Source of the DNA: Rhodococcus sp. (in: high G+C Gram-positive bacteria) | GTDB taxonomy: Bacteria > Actinomycetota > Actinomycetes > Mycobacteriales > Mycobacteriaceae | Assembly (NCBI RefSeq): GCF_023264675.1 | Contig: NZ_JAHFVG010000021.1 | Coordinates: 1 to 64,000, forward strand | Direction of reading: 5' to 3' | Length of the DNA stretch: 64,000 nucleotides | Shown: positions 1 through 8,633 of the stretch, piece after piece | Position numbering within the stretch: the first letter of the stretch is position 1 | How the letters are laid out: every line of letters begins with the position of its first letter | Made by a program: the position numbers and the translations under genes | The notes under the pieces: generated by a model | The model's input: only the letters and a program-made list of their open reading frames with translations | Told to the model about the DNA's origin: nothing | Database searches by the model: none

Positions 1-105
1 CTCAACACCCGCCCACGCAAGACCCTGACATGGAAGACTCCCACCAAGGCCTTCACCGAATTCGTGCAGGACTACAACACGGCGCTCGTTGCGACCACCG
101 ATTGA
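1..105 (+). mobile_element. IS30-family transposase, C-terminal fragment cut by the window edge
   Basis: An open frame enters from the left edge and stops at TGA 103-105, leaving 34 codons. It reads LNTRPRKTLTWKTP, the C-terminal signature of IS30-family DDE transposases (LN.RPRK.LGW.TP), then a short helical tail. The catalytic core must lie outside the window, so I cannot tell whether the element is intact. The insertion sequence probably ends about seven bases after the stop (around 112), where a sequence shared with a host palindrome begins. It is convergent with, and overlaps, the 3' end of the next gene. Confidence 0.8.
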
Positions 106-524
106 ACCCGCCATGTATTCCCACTCACGAGCGCGCGGAGCGCGCCCTTCACGAAACCCTTGAAGAAATCGACGTTGTCGAAGTAGTCGCGCCACACGGC
201 GATCTTGCCCCCGCGCAGTTCGAACGTTCCGCACACCCAGAACTCGATCCGCAGTCGATGCCAGACGAGTACGTCCGTCCGCTCGGTGAGGACGATGTCT
301 CCGTCGGCGGCGATGTTGTGAATGGTGACGTCGAACCCGTAGCCCGGCTTGGCGAGCAACCTCATGAACTTGCCGACGCGGCCGATGCCTCGCACTTTGG
401 GCAGCCCGACGTTGTGCCAGATCACGGCATCGTCGAACCGCGAGACCACGTCGTCGATCCGACGATTCTTCAACGCGTCGAACATCTCCGTCACGACTGC
501 TGTTGTCTGTCGAGTGTCGGTCAC
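72..524 (-). CDS. Limonene-1,2-epoxide hydrolase / SnoaL-like protein with an IS-altered C-terminus
   Basis: 150 residues with the alpha+beta cone pattern of the NTF2/SnoaL superfamily. FDDAVIWHNVGLPKVRG followed by ITIL-type strands and VWRDYFD near residue 110 is typical of the limonene-1,2-epoxide hydrolase branch; the substrate is unknown. The ATG at 524 overlaps the stop of the upstream serine hydrolase as ATGA, so the two are translationally coupled. The last ten or so residues are read from the end of the IS30-type element, so the natural C-terminus seems to have been replaced. A second gene of this family lies at 31509-31943. Confidence 0.75.
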   Translation of the reverse strand: MTDTRQTTAVVTEMFDALKNRRIDDVVSRFDDAVIWHNVGLPKVRGIGRVGKFMRLLAKPGYGFDVTIHNIAADGDIVLTERTDVLVWHRLRIEFWVCGTFELRGGKIAVWRDYFDNVDFFKGFVKGALRALVSGNTWRVQSVVATSAVL

Positions 525-2182
525 TTGGTGAATCGCCCCAATCCATCCTCGTCGTAGTACTCCAGCGTGACGGTGTTGCCGCTGAACGTGGCTTTCGACA
601 CCGTTCCGTCGGCTGCATTCTCACCTGTCAGATCGAACGTGAACGTATCACCGTCCCAGTGGGTGAGCTCGTACGAAGATCGTGTGGGTCCGAGCGAGAG
701 CACCAGCTTGCCGTTGGTCTCGGTCACCGTCGCCGGTCCCCAGAAGGTGTTCTGATACACCCCCGCGTACGACGCCGGCGCCTGTGGCGGGGCCGCGTTC
801 ACCGGCGCCGTCTTCCCGACGAGTTCTCCTTCGGGTTCGCTGAGGCCGGCGAATGCGTTCTTGTAGAGCGTTCGCCAGTCCTCGCGGACTTCACCGAACT
901 GGACGAGATCGGCGAACTCGGCGGTCAGGGTCTCGGCGATGCCGATCGGCGCCGCATTGGTCAGCGCGACGATGGCGACGTCGAGCGAAGGAATCCACAG
1001 GAAGTTCGTGCCTGCGCCGAGGGCGAACGCACCGGAGTGGCTGACGGTCGTTCGTCCGGCCGGACTGTTCGAGACGTTGAAGCCATATCCGTAGAAGCCG
1101 GCGCGAGAATCAGGGGTCTGGGACGGACTGGAGGCGATCTCCGCCGTCACCGCGGGCAGGAGTGCGTCGGGAGCGACGATCTCCTTGCCGTCGTACGTCC
1201 CGTCGGCAGTCAGCATGGTCAGCCACTTGGCCATGTCGTTGGCGGACGAACTCACGCCGCCTGCGGGCGTCTGCGGATCCGGTTCACGCTGGTACTTGGC
1301 TTGATACTCGCCGTCGACGAGAACGTGGGGGACTGCGCGGTCGGCGCTCGCGATGTAGTCGGAGAATCGTGAGCTCGTCGACGTCATGCCGAGGGGGCCG
1401 TAGATCGCGTCCTGGCTCAGCGTCTCCCAATCCTTGCCCGACGCCGTCGCCACTGCCTCCGCTCCGGCCGTGATTCCGAAGTTGGTGTAGTGATACGTCG
1501 AGCGGAACGGATCGAGCGGCACCTCGCGCAGCCGCTCCAGGACCTGTCGACGGTCGTAGCCGAGGTCTTCGAGCAGATCACCGGCGTGGTCGGGGAGTCC
1601 GCTGCGATGCGCATAGAAGTCGCCGATCGTCACGTTCTGGGTCACCCACGGGTCTGACAGTGCGAACCACGGAAGCTTGGATACGACGGGGGTACTCCAG
1701 TCGACCACTCCGGCGCCGACCTGCGACGCGACGACGGTCGATCCGACGGACTTGGACAGCGACGCCAGCTGAAAGACCGTGTCGGCGTCGATCGGGTCGT
1801 CCTTGCCTTCTTCGCGGACGCCGAACCCCTTGGCGTACACCACGTTGCCGCCGTGGACGACGGCCACGGCCATCCCGGGGATCTTCGACGAGTCCATCAG
1901 TTCCTGGGCGATGCCGTCGAGCTTGCCGACAGCGTCGTCGATCTGTCCGTCGGGCACGTCGACTCCGGCGACCTGTCCGGGGGAGAGATCCGAGGTCGCC
2001 GCAGGAGGGGGCTCGGACGACATCTCGGAGGCAGTCGACGAGCTGTCGGAGGTCGAGGTGCATCCGACGAGAACCGTCATCGACGCGGCGACGCCGAGAC
2101 ACAATGCTCGGCAACGACCCAGTGTTCTGTAGCGACCCAGTGTTCTGTAGCGACTCAGCGTGGTGAAACCCGACCGCATCAT
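521..2182 (-). CDS. Beta-lactamase-family serine hydrolase, lipoprotein
   Basis: 553 residues. The N-terminus has a basic region, a hydrophobic stretch and lipobox LVGC (Cys41), so export and lipid anchoring are likely. A Ser/Thr-rich linker follows, then a class C beta-lactamase/DD-peptidase fold: SLSK (141-144) is the SxxK nucleophile motif, YTN (about 232-234) the YxN motif, and HSGAF stands in for KTG. A C-terminal beta-rich domain of about 100 residues resembles the lipocalin-like tail of such esterases. Family members are esterases, peptidases or penicillin-binding relatives; the substrate cannot be read from sequence. It is the first gene of a coupled pair with the LEH-like gene. The basic N-region contains a tandem hexapeptide RYRTLG. 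Confidence 0.85.
   Translation of the reverse strand: MMRSGFTTLSRYRTLGRYRTLGRCRALCLGVAASMTVLVGCTSTSDSSSTASEMSSEPPPAATSDLSPGQVAGVDVPDGQIDDAVGKLDGIAQELMDSSKIPGMAVAVVHGGNVVYAKGFGVREEGKDDPIDADTVFQLASLSKSVGSTVVASQVGAGVVDWSTPVVSKLPWFALSDPWVTQNVTIGDFYAHRSGLPDHAGDLLEDLGYDRRQVLERLREVPLDPFRSTYHYTNFGITAGAEAVATASGKDWETLSQDAIYGPLGMTSTSSRFSDYIASADRAVPHVLVDGEYQAKYQREPDPQTPAGGVSSSANDMAKWLTMLTADGTYDGKEIVAPDALLPAVTAEIASSPSQTPDSRAGFYGYGFNVSNSPAGRTTVSHSGAFALGAGTNFLWIPSLDVAIVALTNAAPIGIAETLTAEFADLVQFGEVREDWRTLYKNAFAGLSEPEGELVGKTAPVNAAPPQAPASYAGVYQNTFWGPATVTETNGKLVLSLGPTRSSYELTHWDGDTFTFDLTGENAADGTVSKATFSGNTVTLEYYDEDGLGRFTK
2115..2160 (-). repeat. 18-bp tandem repeat in the signal region of the serine hydrolase
   Basis: Two exact copies of an 18-bp unit (2115-2132 and 2133-2150), then a diverged third partial copy. 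They encode RYRTLG twice and RCRAL once. The period is a multiple of three, so copy changes would stay in frame and alter the length and charge of the signal-peptide n-region. Confidence 0.8.
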
Positions 2183-2313
2183 CTTCGGAGTCCTGTCCGT
2201 GGACGGAGTGGATGGCCCACAGCCTAGACCTGCACGTACAGGGATTTGGGAGAATTCACAGAGGTCAGGGGCGCACCGTCGGAGACGCAGAACGAGACGC
2301 TACGGTTGCGGGT

Positions 2314-3171
2314 ATGCCTACGAATATGACGGACGGTGACCTGCTGCTCCGACTGGAGCCCGCCGTCGAAGAGAACCTGAACCGACACATCGAGGAAGCC
2401 GAGGACTGGCATCCTCACGATTTCGCTCCCTGGAGTGATGGCAAGAACTTCGCGTTCCTCGGCGGCGAGGACTGGTCTCCCGAGCAGTCGCACCTCAGCG
2501 ACGTCGAGATCCTGTCCGCCACCGTCGGCGTCCTCGTCGCGGACAACCTGCCTGCGTACCACCGCGAGTTGGCCCGCGCACTCACCGGCCTCGGCGCCTG
2601 GTGGAAGTGGACCGGACGCTGGACGTCGGAGGAGAACCGTCAGGCGATCGTTCTCCGCGACTACATGGTGCTGACTCGCGCGGTCGATCCGGTCGCCCTT
2701 GAGCGGGTGCGCATGGAAGAGATGACCAAGGGGTACGACGCTCCGAGCCTGCATGTACTCGACATCATCGCCCATTTCGCGATCGACGAGACTGCCGCGG
2801 CGCTGCGTAACACCAACACCGTCGCGCTCGGCGGCGACGATGTGCTGGCGAAGATCTTCACGAAGATCGCTGCCGACGACACGCTGCAGGCCACGTTCTA
2901 CGTCAACGTCGTCAACGAGGCGTTCGGTGTGGTTCCCGATCAGATGATGCGTGCCATCGCAGACCGCGTGACCGGCTTCGCTATTCCGGTCGTAGACCTG
3001 CCGAGCAAGGCGAACAGCACCGAGGCCTTGAAAGAAGCGGGAATCTACGACGAGGACCAGCAGAAGGAGAAGGTCTTCAAGCCGCTTCTCGAGCGGTGGA
3101 ACTTCTTCGGCCGCGACGGCCTCGGCGACGAGGGCAAGAAGGCTCGCGAGGAGCTCGCTCACCTCGCCTGA
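2314..3171 (+). CDS. Acyl-ACP desaturase-like protein (DesA family) with a degraded di-iron site
   Basis: 285 residues, clearly of the soluble stearoyl-ACP desaturase fold and close to mycobacterial DesA1/DesA2 (LEPAVEENLNRH, DFAPWSDGKNFAFLGG, LRDYMVLTRAVDPV). The gene sits in the position of desA2 beside fum-glpX. The normal ligands (TEDNLP, EENRH, a helix Glu, DExxH) are mostly altered: VADNLP at 75-80, EENRQ at 106-110 and DDTLQ at 188-192, so both histidines are glutamine. Oxygen-activating chemistry may therefore be lost and the protein may bind acyl chains or a partner instead. Start chosen at ATG 2314, where homology begins; an upstream extension looks non-coding. Confidence 0.85.
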   Translation: MPTNMTDGDLLLRLEPAVEENLNRHIEEAEDWHPHDFAPWSDGKNFAFLGGEDWSPEQSHLSDVEILSATVGVLVADNLPAYHRELARALTGLGAWWKWTGRWTSEENRQAIVLRDYMVLTRAVDPVALERVRMEEMTKGYDAPSLHVLDIIAHFAIDETAAALRNTNTVALGGDDVLAKIFTKIAADDTLQATFYVNVVNEAFGVVPDQMMRAIADRVTGFAIPVVDLPSKANSTEALKEAGIYDEDQQKEKVFKPLLERWNFFGRDGLGDEGKKAREELAHLA

Positions 3172-3187
3172 GGTTATGTTCGTCCAA

Positions 3188-3242
3188 ACGCATGAATGGA
3201 CCACGGCAACTGTCCAGCAGTTGCGGTGGTCCATTCATGCGT
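3188..3242. repeat. Palindromic intergenic repeat, copy 1 (CATGAATGGACCAC family)
   Basis: Near-perfect inverted repeat: outer arms ACGCATGAATGGACCAC and its complement (3188-3204, 3226-3242), with an inner GCAAC/GTTGC stem. It lies between the convergent desaturase and fumarase genes, 17 bp after the desaturase stop, and could fold as a bidirectional terminator. It has a neighbour copy at 3255-3305 and a distant copy at 46144-46194. Confidence 0.85.
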
Positions 3243-3254
3243 GAGGCGGGTTCG

Positions 3255-3305
3255 GCATCAATGGACCACCACAACCGTCTACCCGTTGCGGTGGTCCATT
3301 CATGC
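3255..3305. repeat. Palindromic intergenic repeat, copy 2 (CATGAATGGACCAC family)
   Basis: Second copy in the same gap: arms GCATCAATGGACCACCACAAC and the matching right arm ending at 3305, with a changed loop and a few mismatches. Both copies are followed by GTGAGGCGG, so the two form a tandem array of about 65 bp period ending 16 bp before the fumarase stop. Confidence 0.82.
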
Positions 3306-3321
3306 GTGAGGCGGAAGCTTG

Positions 3322-4725
3322 CTAGTCCTTGACCTTCGCCATTGCGAGGACATCGAGACGCTTGTCGAGCTCGGCTTCGCTGAGCTTGTCGCCGATGAGT
3401 CCGCGGTCGATGACGGTCTGACGAATCGTCTTCTTCTCTTTCAGTGCCTGCTTCGCGACGGCTGCTGCTTCCTCGTAGCCGATCGCGGAGTTCAGCGGCG
3501 TCACGATGGACGGCGAGGACTCGGCGAGGGTCTTGAGGTGATCGACGTTGGCGACCAGGCCGCTGACGCACTTGTCGGCGAACAGAACCGAGACGTTGGC
3601 GAGCAACTTGAACGATTCGAGAACGTTGCGCGCCATCATCGGGATGTACACGTTGAGCTCGAATGCGCCCGACGCCCCGCCGAACGCGGTGGCCGCGTCG
3701 TTGCCGATGACCTGTGCGGCGACCTGCGTGACTGCCTCGGGCAGAACAGGATTGACCTTGCCGGGCATGATGGAGCTACCGGGCTGCAGGTCGGGAAGCT
3801 GGATTTCGCCGAGGCCGGTCAGCGGTCCCGATCCCATCCAGCGAACGTCGTTGGCGATCTTGGTGAGCGAGACTGCGATGGTACGCAGTGCGCCCGACGC
3901 CTCGACCAGTCCGTCGCGCGCAGCCTGTGCCTCGAACGAGTCCTTGGCGGCGGTGAGAGCGTCGATCCCGGTCGACTTGACCAGTGCCGCAACCACTTTC
4001 TCGCCGAATCCGTCGGGAGCGTTGAGCCCGGTGCCGACCGCGGTGCCGCCGATGGGCAGCTCACCCAGGCGCGGCAACGTCGCTTCGACGCGCTCGATGC
4101 CTGCTTCGATCTGACGCGCGTAGCCGCCGAATTCCTGGCCGAGTGTGACCGGCACGGCGTCCATGAGGTGCGTACGGCCGGACTTCACGACGGTCTTCCA
4201 TTCGGCTGCCTTGCCCGCCAGCGCCTCGTGCAGGTGCTTCAGCGCAGGCACGAGCGAGGTGACAGCGGCCTCGGTAGCGGCGAGGTGCGTGGCCGTCGGG
4301 AACGTGTCGTTGGAGGACTGCGACATGTTGACGTGGTCGTTCGGGTGAACCTCGACGCCGTTCGCCTTGGCGATCGACGCGATGACCTCGTTGGCGTTCA
4401 TGTTTGAGCTGGTGCCCGAGCCGGTCTGGAAGACGTCGATCGGGAACTGATCGTCGTGCTTGCCCTCGGCGATTTCGTTGGCAGCGGAGATGATGGCGTC
4501 GGCGAGTGCGCCGTCGAGCAGACCGAGATCCTTGTTGACCTGTGCGCAGGCGGCCTTCAGTAGGCCCATCGCGCGGATCTGGGTGCGCTCGAGCGGGCGG
4601 CCCGAGATGGGGAAGTTCTCCACGGCACGCTGCGTCTGTGCACGCCACAGCGCATCGATGGGGACGCGAACCTCTCCCATGGTGTCGTGCTCGATCCGGT
4701 ACTGCTGTTCGTCTGTCTGCGTCAT
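3322..4725 (-). CDS. fumC: Fumarate hydratase, class II
   Basis: 467 residues, normal length for iron-independent class II fumarase, which interconverts fumarate and malate in the TCA cycle. Diagnostic sequences are [25 protein letters not shown] and the superfamily signature [11 protein letters not shown]. Start set at ATG 4725 ([14 protein letters not shown]); the frame stays open upstream but that part lies over glpX and has no fumarase homology. It follows glpX on the same strand after 44 bp, an order I recall from mycobacteria (Rv1099c-Rv1098c), so the two are probably cotranscribed. Confidence 0.96.
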   Translation of the reverse strand: MTQTDEQQYRIEHDTMGEVRVPIDALWRAQTQRAVENFPISGRPLERTQIRAMGLLKAACAQVNKDLGLLDGALADAIISAANEIAEGKHDDQFPIDVFQTGSGTSSNMNANEVIASIAKANGVEVHPNDHVNMSQSSNDTFPTATHLAATEAAVTSLVPALKHLHEALAGKAAEWKTVVKSGRTHLMDAVPVTLGQEFGGYARQIEAGIERVEATLPRLGELPIGGTAVGTGLNAPDGFGEKVVAALVKSTGIDALTAAKDSFEAQAARDGLVEASGALRTIAVSLTKIANDVRWMGSGPLTGLGEIQLPDLQPGSSIMPGKVNPVLPEAVTQVAAQVIGNDAATAFGGASGAFELNVYIPMMARNVLESFKLLANVSVLFADKCVSGLVANVDHLKTLAESSPSIVTPLNSAIGYEEAAAVAKQALKEKKTIRQTVIDRGLIGDKLSEAELDKRLDVLAMAKVKD

Positions 4726-4769
4726 GAGCCTTACTTTGCCAGTCGTGGGTTCGGTAACAGGGAGGTAGG

Positions 4770-5810
4770 TCAGAACGACGGAGCTTGACCGGACACGTCG
4801 GCGTCGAAGTCCACGGAGGAGTATTCGCGGAGCTTCTCGAGACGGTGGTAGGCGTCGATCATTCGAACGGTGCCGGACTTGGACCGCATGACGATGGACT
4901 GAGTGTGGGCGCCGCCGCCTGCGTAGCGGACGCCGCGCAGGAGATCGCCGTCGGTGACGCCGGTGGCGGTGAAGAAGACGTTCTCGCCGGAGACGAGATC
5001 CTTGGTGTCGAGGACGCGATCGAGGTCGTGGCCTGCGTCGATCGCCTTCTGACGCTCGGTGTCGTCGGTCGGAGCGAGGCGGCCTTGGATTGCACCGTCC
5101 ATACAGCGCATCGCGGCGGCGGCGATGATGCCCTCCGGGGTTCCGCCGATGCCGATGAGCAGGTCGGTTCCGGAATCGGGGCGCGCTGCGGCAATTGCGC
5201 CTGCGACGTCGCCGTCGGAGATGAGCCGGATGCGAGAACCGGCGTCGCGCACCTGCTGGATGAGCTCGGCGTGGCGAGGACGATCCAGGATGCACACCGT
5301 CACGTCGGAGGCGGATCCCTTCTTGATCTTCGCGATACGAGCGATGTTCTCGGCGACCGGGGCGGTGATGTCGATCACGTCGGCGTAGTCGGGGCCGACG
5401 GCGATCTTCTCCATGTAGAACACGGCAGACGGGTCGAACATCGCGCCGCGCTCGGCGACGGCGAGCACGGAGATCGCGTTGGGCATGCCCTTGGCCATCA
5501 GTGTCGTTCCGTCGACGGGGTCGACGGCGAAGTCGACGTCGGGTCCGTTGCCGTTGCCGACCTGCTCCCCGTTGTAGAGCATCGGGGCTTCGTCCTTCTC
5601 ACCCTCACCGATGACGACGATTCCGCGCATCGATACCGAGCTGACCAGCTGACGCATGGCGTCCACTGCTGCTCCGTCGCCGCCTTCCTTGTCGCCGCGG
5701 CCGACCCAGCGACCGGAAGCGAGTGCACCGGCCTCGGTGACGCGTACGAGCTCGAGAGCGAGGTTGCGATCTGGCGCCATGGCGCGAGTGGACTCGGTGC
5801 TGGCCGTCAT
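4770..5810 (-). CDS. glpX: Fructose-1,6-bisphosphatase class II
   Basis: 346 residues of the GlpX family, the only FBPase of most actinobacteria, hydrolysing fructose-1,6-bisphosphate in gluconeogenesis. The metal/phosphate motif is [13 protein letters not shown] near residues 95-107; other family blocks are [15 protein letters not shown] and [11 protein letters not shown]. It lies upstream of fumC on the same strand and divergent from the DUF4245 gene, with about 120 bp between starts holding both promoters. Confidence 0.95.
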   Translation of the reverse strand: MTASTESTRAMAPDRNLALELVRVTEAGALASGRWVGRGDKEGGDGAAVDAMRQLVSSVSMRGIVVIGEGEKDEAPMLYNGEQVGNGNGPDVDFAVDPVDGTTLMAKGMPNAISVLAVAERGAMFDPSAVFYMEKIAVGPDYADVIDITAPVAENIARIAKIKKGSASDVTVCILDRPRHAELIQQVRDAGSRIRLISDGDVAGAIAAARPDSGTDLLIGIGGTPEGIIAAAAMRCMDGAIQGRLAPTDDTERQKAIDAGHDLDRVLDTKDLVSGENVFFTATGVTDGDLLRGVRYAGGGAHTQSIVMRSKSGTVRMIDAYHRLEKLREYSSVDFDADVSGQAPSF

Positions 5811-5933
5811 CGGTTTGTAGCCTCCTGGTAGATGGGGGTCTTACCCAGGCGCGATTATCTCACTACCGGCCAGGTCGCGGGACGGAGGGCATGCGCCGAC
5901 GATCCACTCCCGCGTTGCGGGGATACTGAGGGT

Positions 5934-6503
5934 GTGGCGAACAGCAAACCCCGGATCTTGAACAACAACCGTGACATGGTGTGGTCGCTCATTCCACTCG
6001 TCGTCGCGTGTCTGATCATCGCTGCCATCGCCAGCCAGTGCACGCTGAGTCCCGGAGGCCCGACGCAGGGGCCGATCCCGAACTTCGACGCCGCCGCCGC
6101 CTTGCAGTACGACGCGTCCGAGTTGCCGTTTCCGATTCGCAACCCCGTCGTGCCCGAGGACTGGACGCCCAATTCGGGAAGCCGTCAAGCCATCGCGGGA
6201 GATCAGGGCGGTGACGTCAGCAATGTCGGCTACATCTCCGGTGCCGGTCGGTACATCAAGCTGACGCAGTCGAATGCCACCGAGGAAGTACTCGTTCCGT
6301 ACGCGGTCGGGGGCACGCGCTATGCGTCGGGAACCCAGCCGGTCGAGGGTCACGATTGGGTTCTCTACGAGCAGCAGAACAGCGAGCCGGTGTGGATCAC
6401 CGACCTCGGTGACGTGCGGCTACTGATCACCGGCAGCGGAACCACCGACGAGTTCACCACGCTGGCGGAAGCCACCACCAGCGCCGAGCCCCTGAAGCCC
6501 TAG
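5934..6503 (+). CDS. DUF4245 membrane-anchored protein
   Basis: 189 residues from GTG 5934 (VANSKPRILNNNRDM). One transmembrane segment near residues 16-36 (WSLIPLVVACLIIAAIAS) is followed by a Pro-rich linker and an extracytoplasmic domain containing LPFPIRNP, VPEDWTPNS and WVLYEQ, the DUF4245 pattern found in actinobacteria at this locus (Rv1100 in M. tuberculosis). Function is unknown. The start was chosen because upstream codons show no conservation and glpX begins divergently at 5810. Confidence 0.8.
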   Translation: MANSKPRILNNNRDMVWSLIPLVVACLIIAAIASQCTLSPGGPTQGPIPNFDAAAALQYDASELPFPIRNPVVPEDWTPNSGSRQAIAGDQGGDVSNVGYISGAGRYIKLTQSNATEEVLVPYAVGGTRYASGTQPVEGHDWVLYEQQNSEPVWITDLGDVRLLITGSGTTDEFTTLAEATTSAEPLKP

Positions 6504-6518
6504 CCTGGCGCCGAAGCG

Positions 6519-6734
6519 TCACGCCTCCTCGGCGATGTGCGCGAGGGCGTTCTCCACGCGCTTGCGCGCACCGGCGAGGTGTTCCTCGCAGCGGGTGGCG
6601 AGTAATTCGCCGCGCTCCCAGAGCGCAAGGGACGCGTCCAGATCCAGCCCGCCCTGTTCGAGAACCTTGACCACGTCGACCAATTCGTCGCGTGCGGCCT
6701 CGTATCCCATTTCTTCGATCGGTGTTTCGCTCAA
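6519..6734 (-). CDS. xseB: Exodeoxyribonuclease VII small subunit
   Basis: 71 residues with the two-helix XseB pattern ([33 protein letters not shown]). It pairs with XseA to form exonuclease VII, which degrades single-stranded DNA. The start is TTG 6734, supported by a strong AGGAGG five bases upstream; the next in-frame ATG would remove conserved residues. It lies nine bases downstream of xseA. Its end faces the DUF4245 gene across 15 bp. Confidence 0.94.
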   Translation of the reverse strand: MSETPIEEMGYEAARDELVDVVKVLEQGGLDLDASLALWERGELLATRCEEHLAGARKRVENALAHIAEEA

Positions 6735-6743
6735 GAGATCCTC

Positions 6744-7964
6744 CTATCGAACTTTGCCCATGACCGCGGCGGTCACTGCGCCGTCGGCCACTCGTACTCG
6801 GATTTGTGTGCCCGGGGGCGCGTCGTCGACCGATCGCAGCACCTCGGGATCGCTGCCGGCGACAACGCGTTGCACGACGGCGTAGCCCCTCGCGAGTGTC
6901 GCCGCGGGGCCGAGTGTCTGCAGCCGTGCGCGGAGATGCTCGAGAAGAGTGTCCTGTTTGGCGAGTTCTCTCAGTACGTCGCGCCGCCCGGCGTCGACCA
7001 GGCGGGTGATCTCCTCGCTGCGGCTGTCGATTCCGGCGATCGGATCTGCCAGCACCGGACGGTGTCGGATCATTTCGAGCCCGCGGGCTTCGCGAGCTAC
7101 CCAGTTTCGCAGCGCTGCAGCCGTTCTGGTGCGCAGTTCCGAGACCAGGTTCTGTTCGGCGACGGCGTCGGGCACCACCAGTTTGGCAGCGTCGGTCGGG
7201 GTGGCAGCGCGGAGGTCGGCGACGTGGTCGCTGAGCGGGCTGTCGGGTTCGTGGCCGATGGCACTGACGATCGGTGTCGTTGCCTTGGAGATCGCGCGGC
7301 ACAGGGCCTCGTCGGAGAACGGCAGCAGGTCCTCGACGCTGCCGCCACCGCGCGCCAGGATGATGACGTCGACGTTTCCGTCGAGTTCCTCTAGTGCTTT
7401 CAGGATCGCCGGCACCGCGGTCGGTCCCTGGACCGGCGTATGTCTGACGTCGAACTGCACTGCGGGCCAACGTCGTTGCGAGACCGTCAGCACGTCTTTC
7501 TCGGCGGCCGACGCGCGCGCTGTGATGAGCCCGATCGTGCGTGGCAGGAAGGGAAGCGGGCGTTTCAGCCTCGGATCGAACAAACCCTCCGCCGCGAGCA
7601 GTGCGCGGAGTCGTTCGATGCGAGCAAGTAGTTCTCCGACGCCCACCGCGCGAATATCGGTGGCGCGCAACGAGATGGTGCCTCGCCCGGTGTAGTACGA
7701 GAGCTTGCCGTAGAGGATGACCTGGGCTCCCTCGTTCAGAGGCACGGGGGAGCGCTCCAGAAGTTGCGGCGAACACGTCACCGACAGCGACATGTCGGCC
7801 GACGGGTCACGCAGGGTCAGGAACGCAGTGCGGGTGCCGGGTCTGGCGTTGATCTGGGTCAGCTGACCTTCGACCCAGATGCTGCCGAGGCGATCGATCC
7901 ACCCCGCGACTTTCATCGCGACGGTACGAACCGGCCACGGTTCTTCGGCTGTGCTGGATGTCAC
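6744..7964 (-). CDS. xseA: Exodeoxyribonuclease VII large subunit
   Basis: 406 residues. An N-terminal OB-fold ([20 protein letters not shown]) binds single-stranded DNA. The catalytic domain carries [14 protein letters not shown] and the conserved [18 protein letters not shown] near residues 195-212, and a C-terminal coiled-coil region recruits XseB. GTG start at 7964, ten bases after the stop of the upstream lipid-droplet-type gene. The three genes form an operon. Confidence 0.95.
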   Translation of the reverse strand: MTSSTAEEPWPVRTVAMKVAGWIDRLGSIWVEGQLTQINARPGTRTAFLTLRDPSADMSLSVTCSPQLLERSPVPLNEGAQVILYGKLSYYTGRGTISLRATDIRAVGVGELLARIERLRALLAAEGLFDPRLKRPLPFLPRTIGLITARASAAEKDVLTVSQRRWPAVQFDVRHTPVQGPTAVPAILKALEELDGNVDVIILARGGGSVEDLLPFSDEALCRAISKATTPIVSAIGHEPDSPLSDHVADLRAATPTDAAKLVVPDAVAEQNLVSELRTRTAAALRNWVAREARGLEMIRHRPVLADPIAGIDSRSEEITRLVDAGRRDVLRELAKQDTLLEHLRARLQTLGPAATLARGYAVVQRVVAGSDPEVLRSVDDAPPGTQIRVRVADGAVTAAVMGKVR

Positions 7965-7974
7965 GGCGTGGAAG

Positions 7975-8544
7975 TCACTTGGCTTTCGCGGTGGTGATGC
8001 GGTTTTCGAGCATCGTCAGGAACGGTGCGCGCTGCAGAGATCCGATCTCGTACTCGCGGAGCGTCTCCAGATCGTCCAACGACAGCGTGCGAAGCCGGGC
8101 GCGGAGTTGAGCGAGCGCGAGGGTGTCGTAATCCACCATCTCGACGATGTCGGGGCGATCCACCGGCGCTGTGGCCTGCTGGGCCGCGGTGGCCGCGGCG
8201 TCGGCAGGCGGCGTCGAGTACAGCGCGAAGCGCCCGCTTGCAGGCGGTGCATCGTGGTCGGGGATGTCGACGTCGCCTTCGGTGCCGATCGAATCTTCCT
8301 CGAAGACCGCCCACGACGGCTGCACCTGATCGGGAGTTCCGACGAGCGGCAAGGACGCGATCACCTGGTCGCCTTTGATGGCGAGAGCCGTGACCTGCTG
8401 TTGGAACCGCATCGTGCCGGCAAGGACCTCGCTGACGACGGTCATGGGGAACATGACGGCGGTGCCGGGCAGCTTGCGCGCCTCTTCGACGACGGTCACG
8501 GCCACACCAGCAGCCACGCGTGCAGCAAACGGGACACGAGTCAT
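7975..8544 (-). CDS. Lipid droplet-associated-type protein (Rv1109c-like)
   Basis: 189 residues. The first 85 residues are amphipathic and Ala/Val-rich ([21 protein letters not shown], then VIASLPLVG), a pattern annotated in Rhodococcus as lipid droplet-associated protein. A variable acidic linker precedes a conserved C-terminal block ([28 protein letters not shown]) resembling helices that mediate protein contacts. It lacks a signal peptide. It heads the xseA-xseB operon and is divergent from ispH, matching the mycobacterial order. The function call rests on family naming, not on a motif with known chemistry. Confidence 0.7.
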   Translation of the reverse strand: MTRVPFAARVAAGVAVTVVEEARKLPGTAVMFPMTVVSEVLAGTMRFQQQVTALAIKGDQVIASLPLVGTPDQVQPSWAVFEEDSIGTEGDVDIPDHDAPPASGRFALYSTPPADAAATAAQQATAPVDRPDIVEMVDYDTLALAQLRARLRTLSLDDLETLREYEIGSLQRAPFLTMLENRITTAKAK

Positions 8545-8633
8545 GATCTCCAGACTGCCTGATCACGACGAGTTTGGGTAGCTGGGCGCGTCGAGGTGGA
8601 AGGTGTGTCGCGATGGACCCGTATCCTGTAGGT

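Noticed and set aside
3322..5295. Long N-terminal extension of fumarase to 657 codons
   Set aside because: The extra 190 codons lie over glpX in antisense frame relation, are Arg-rich and have no homology; ATG 4725 gives the normal length.
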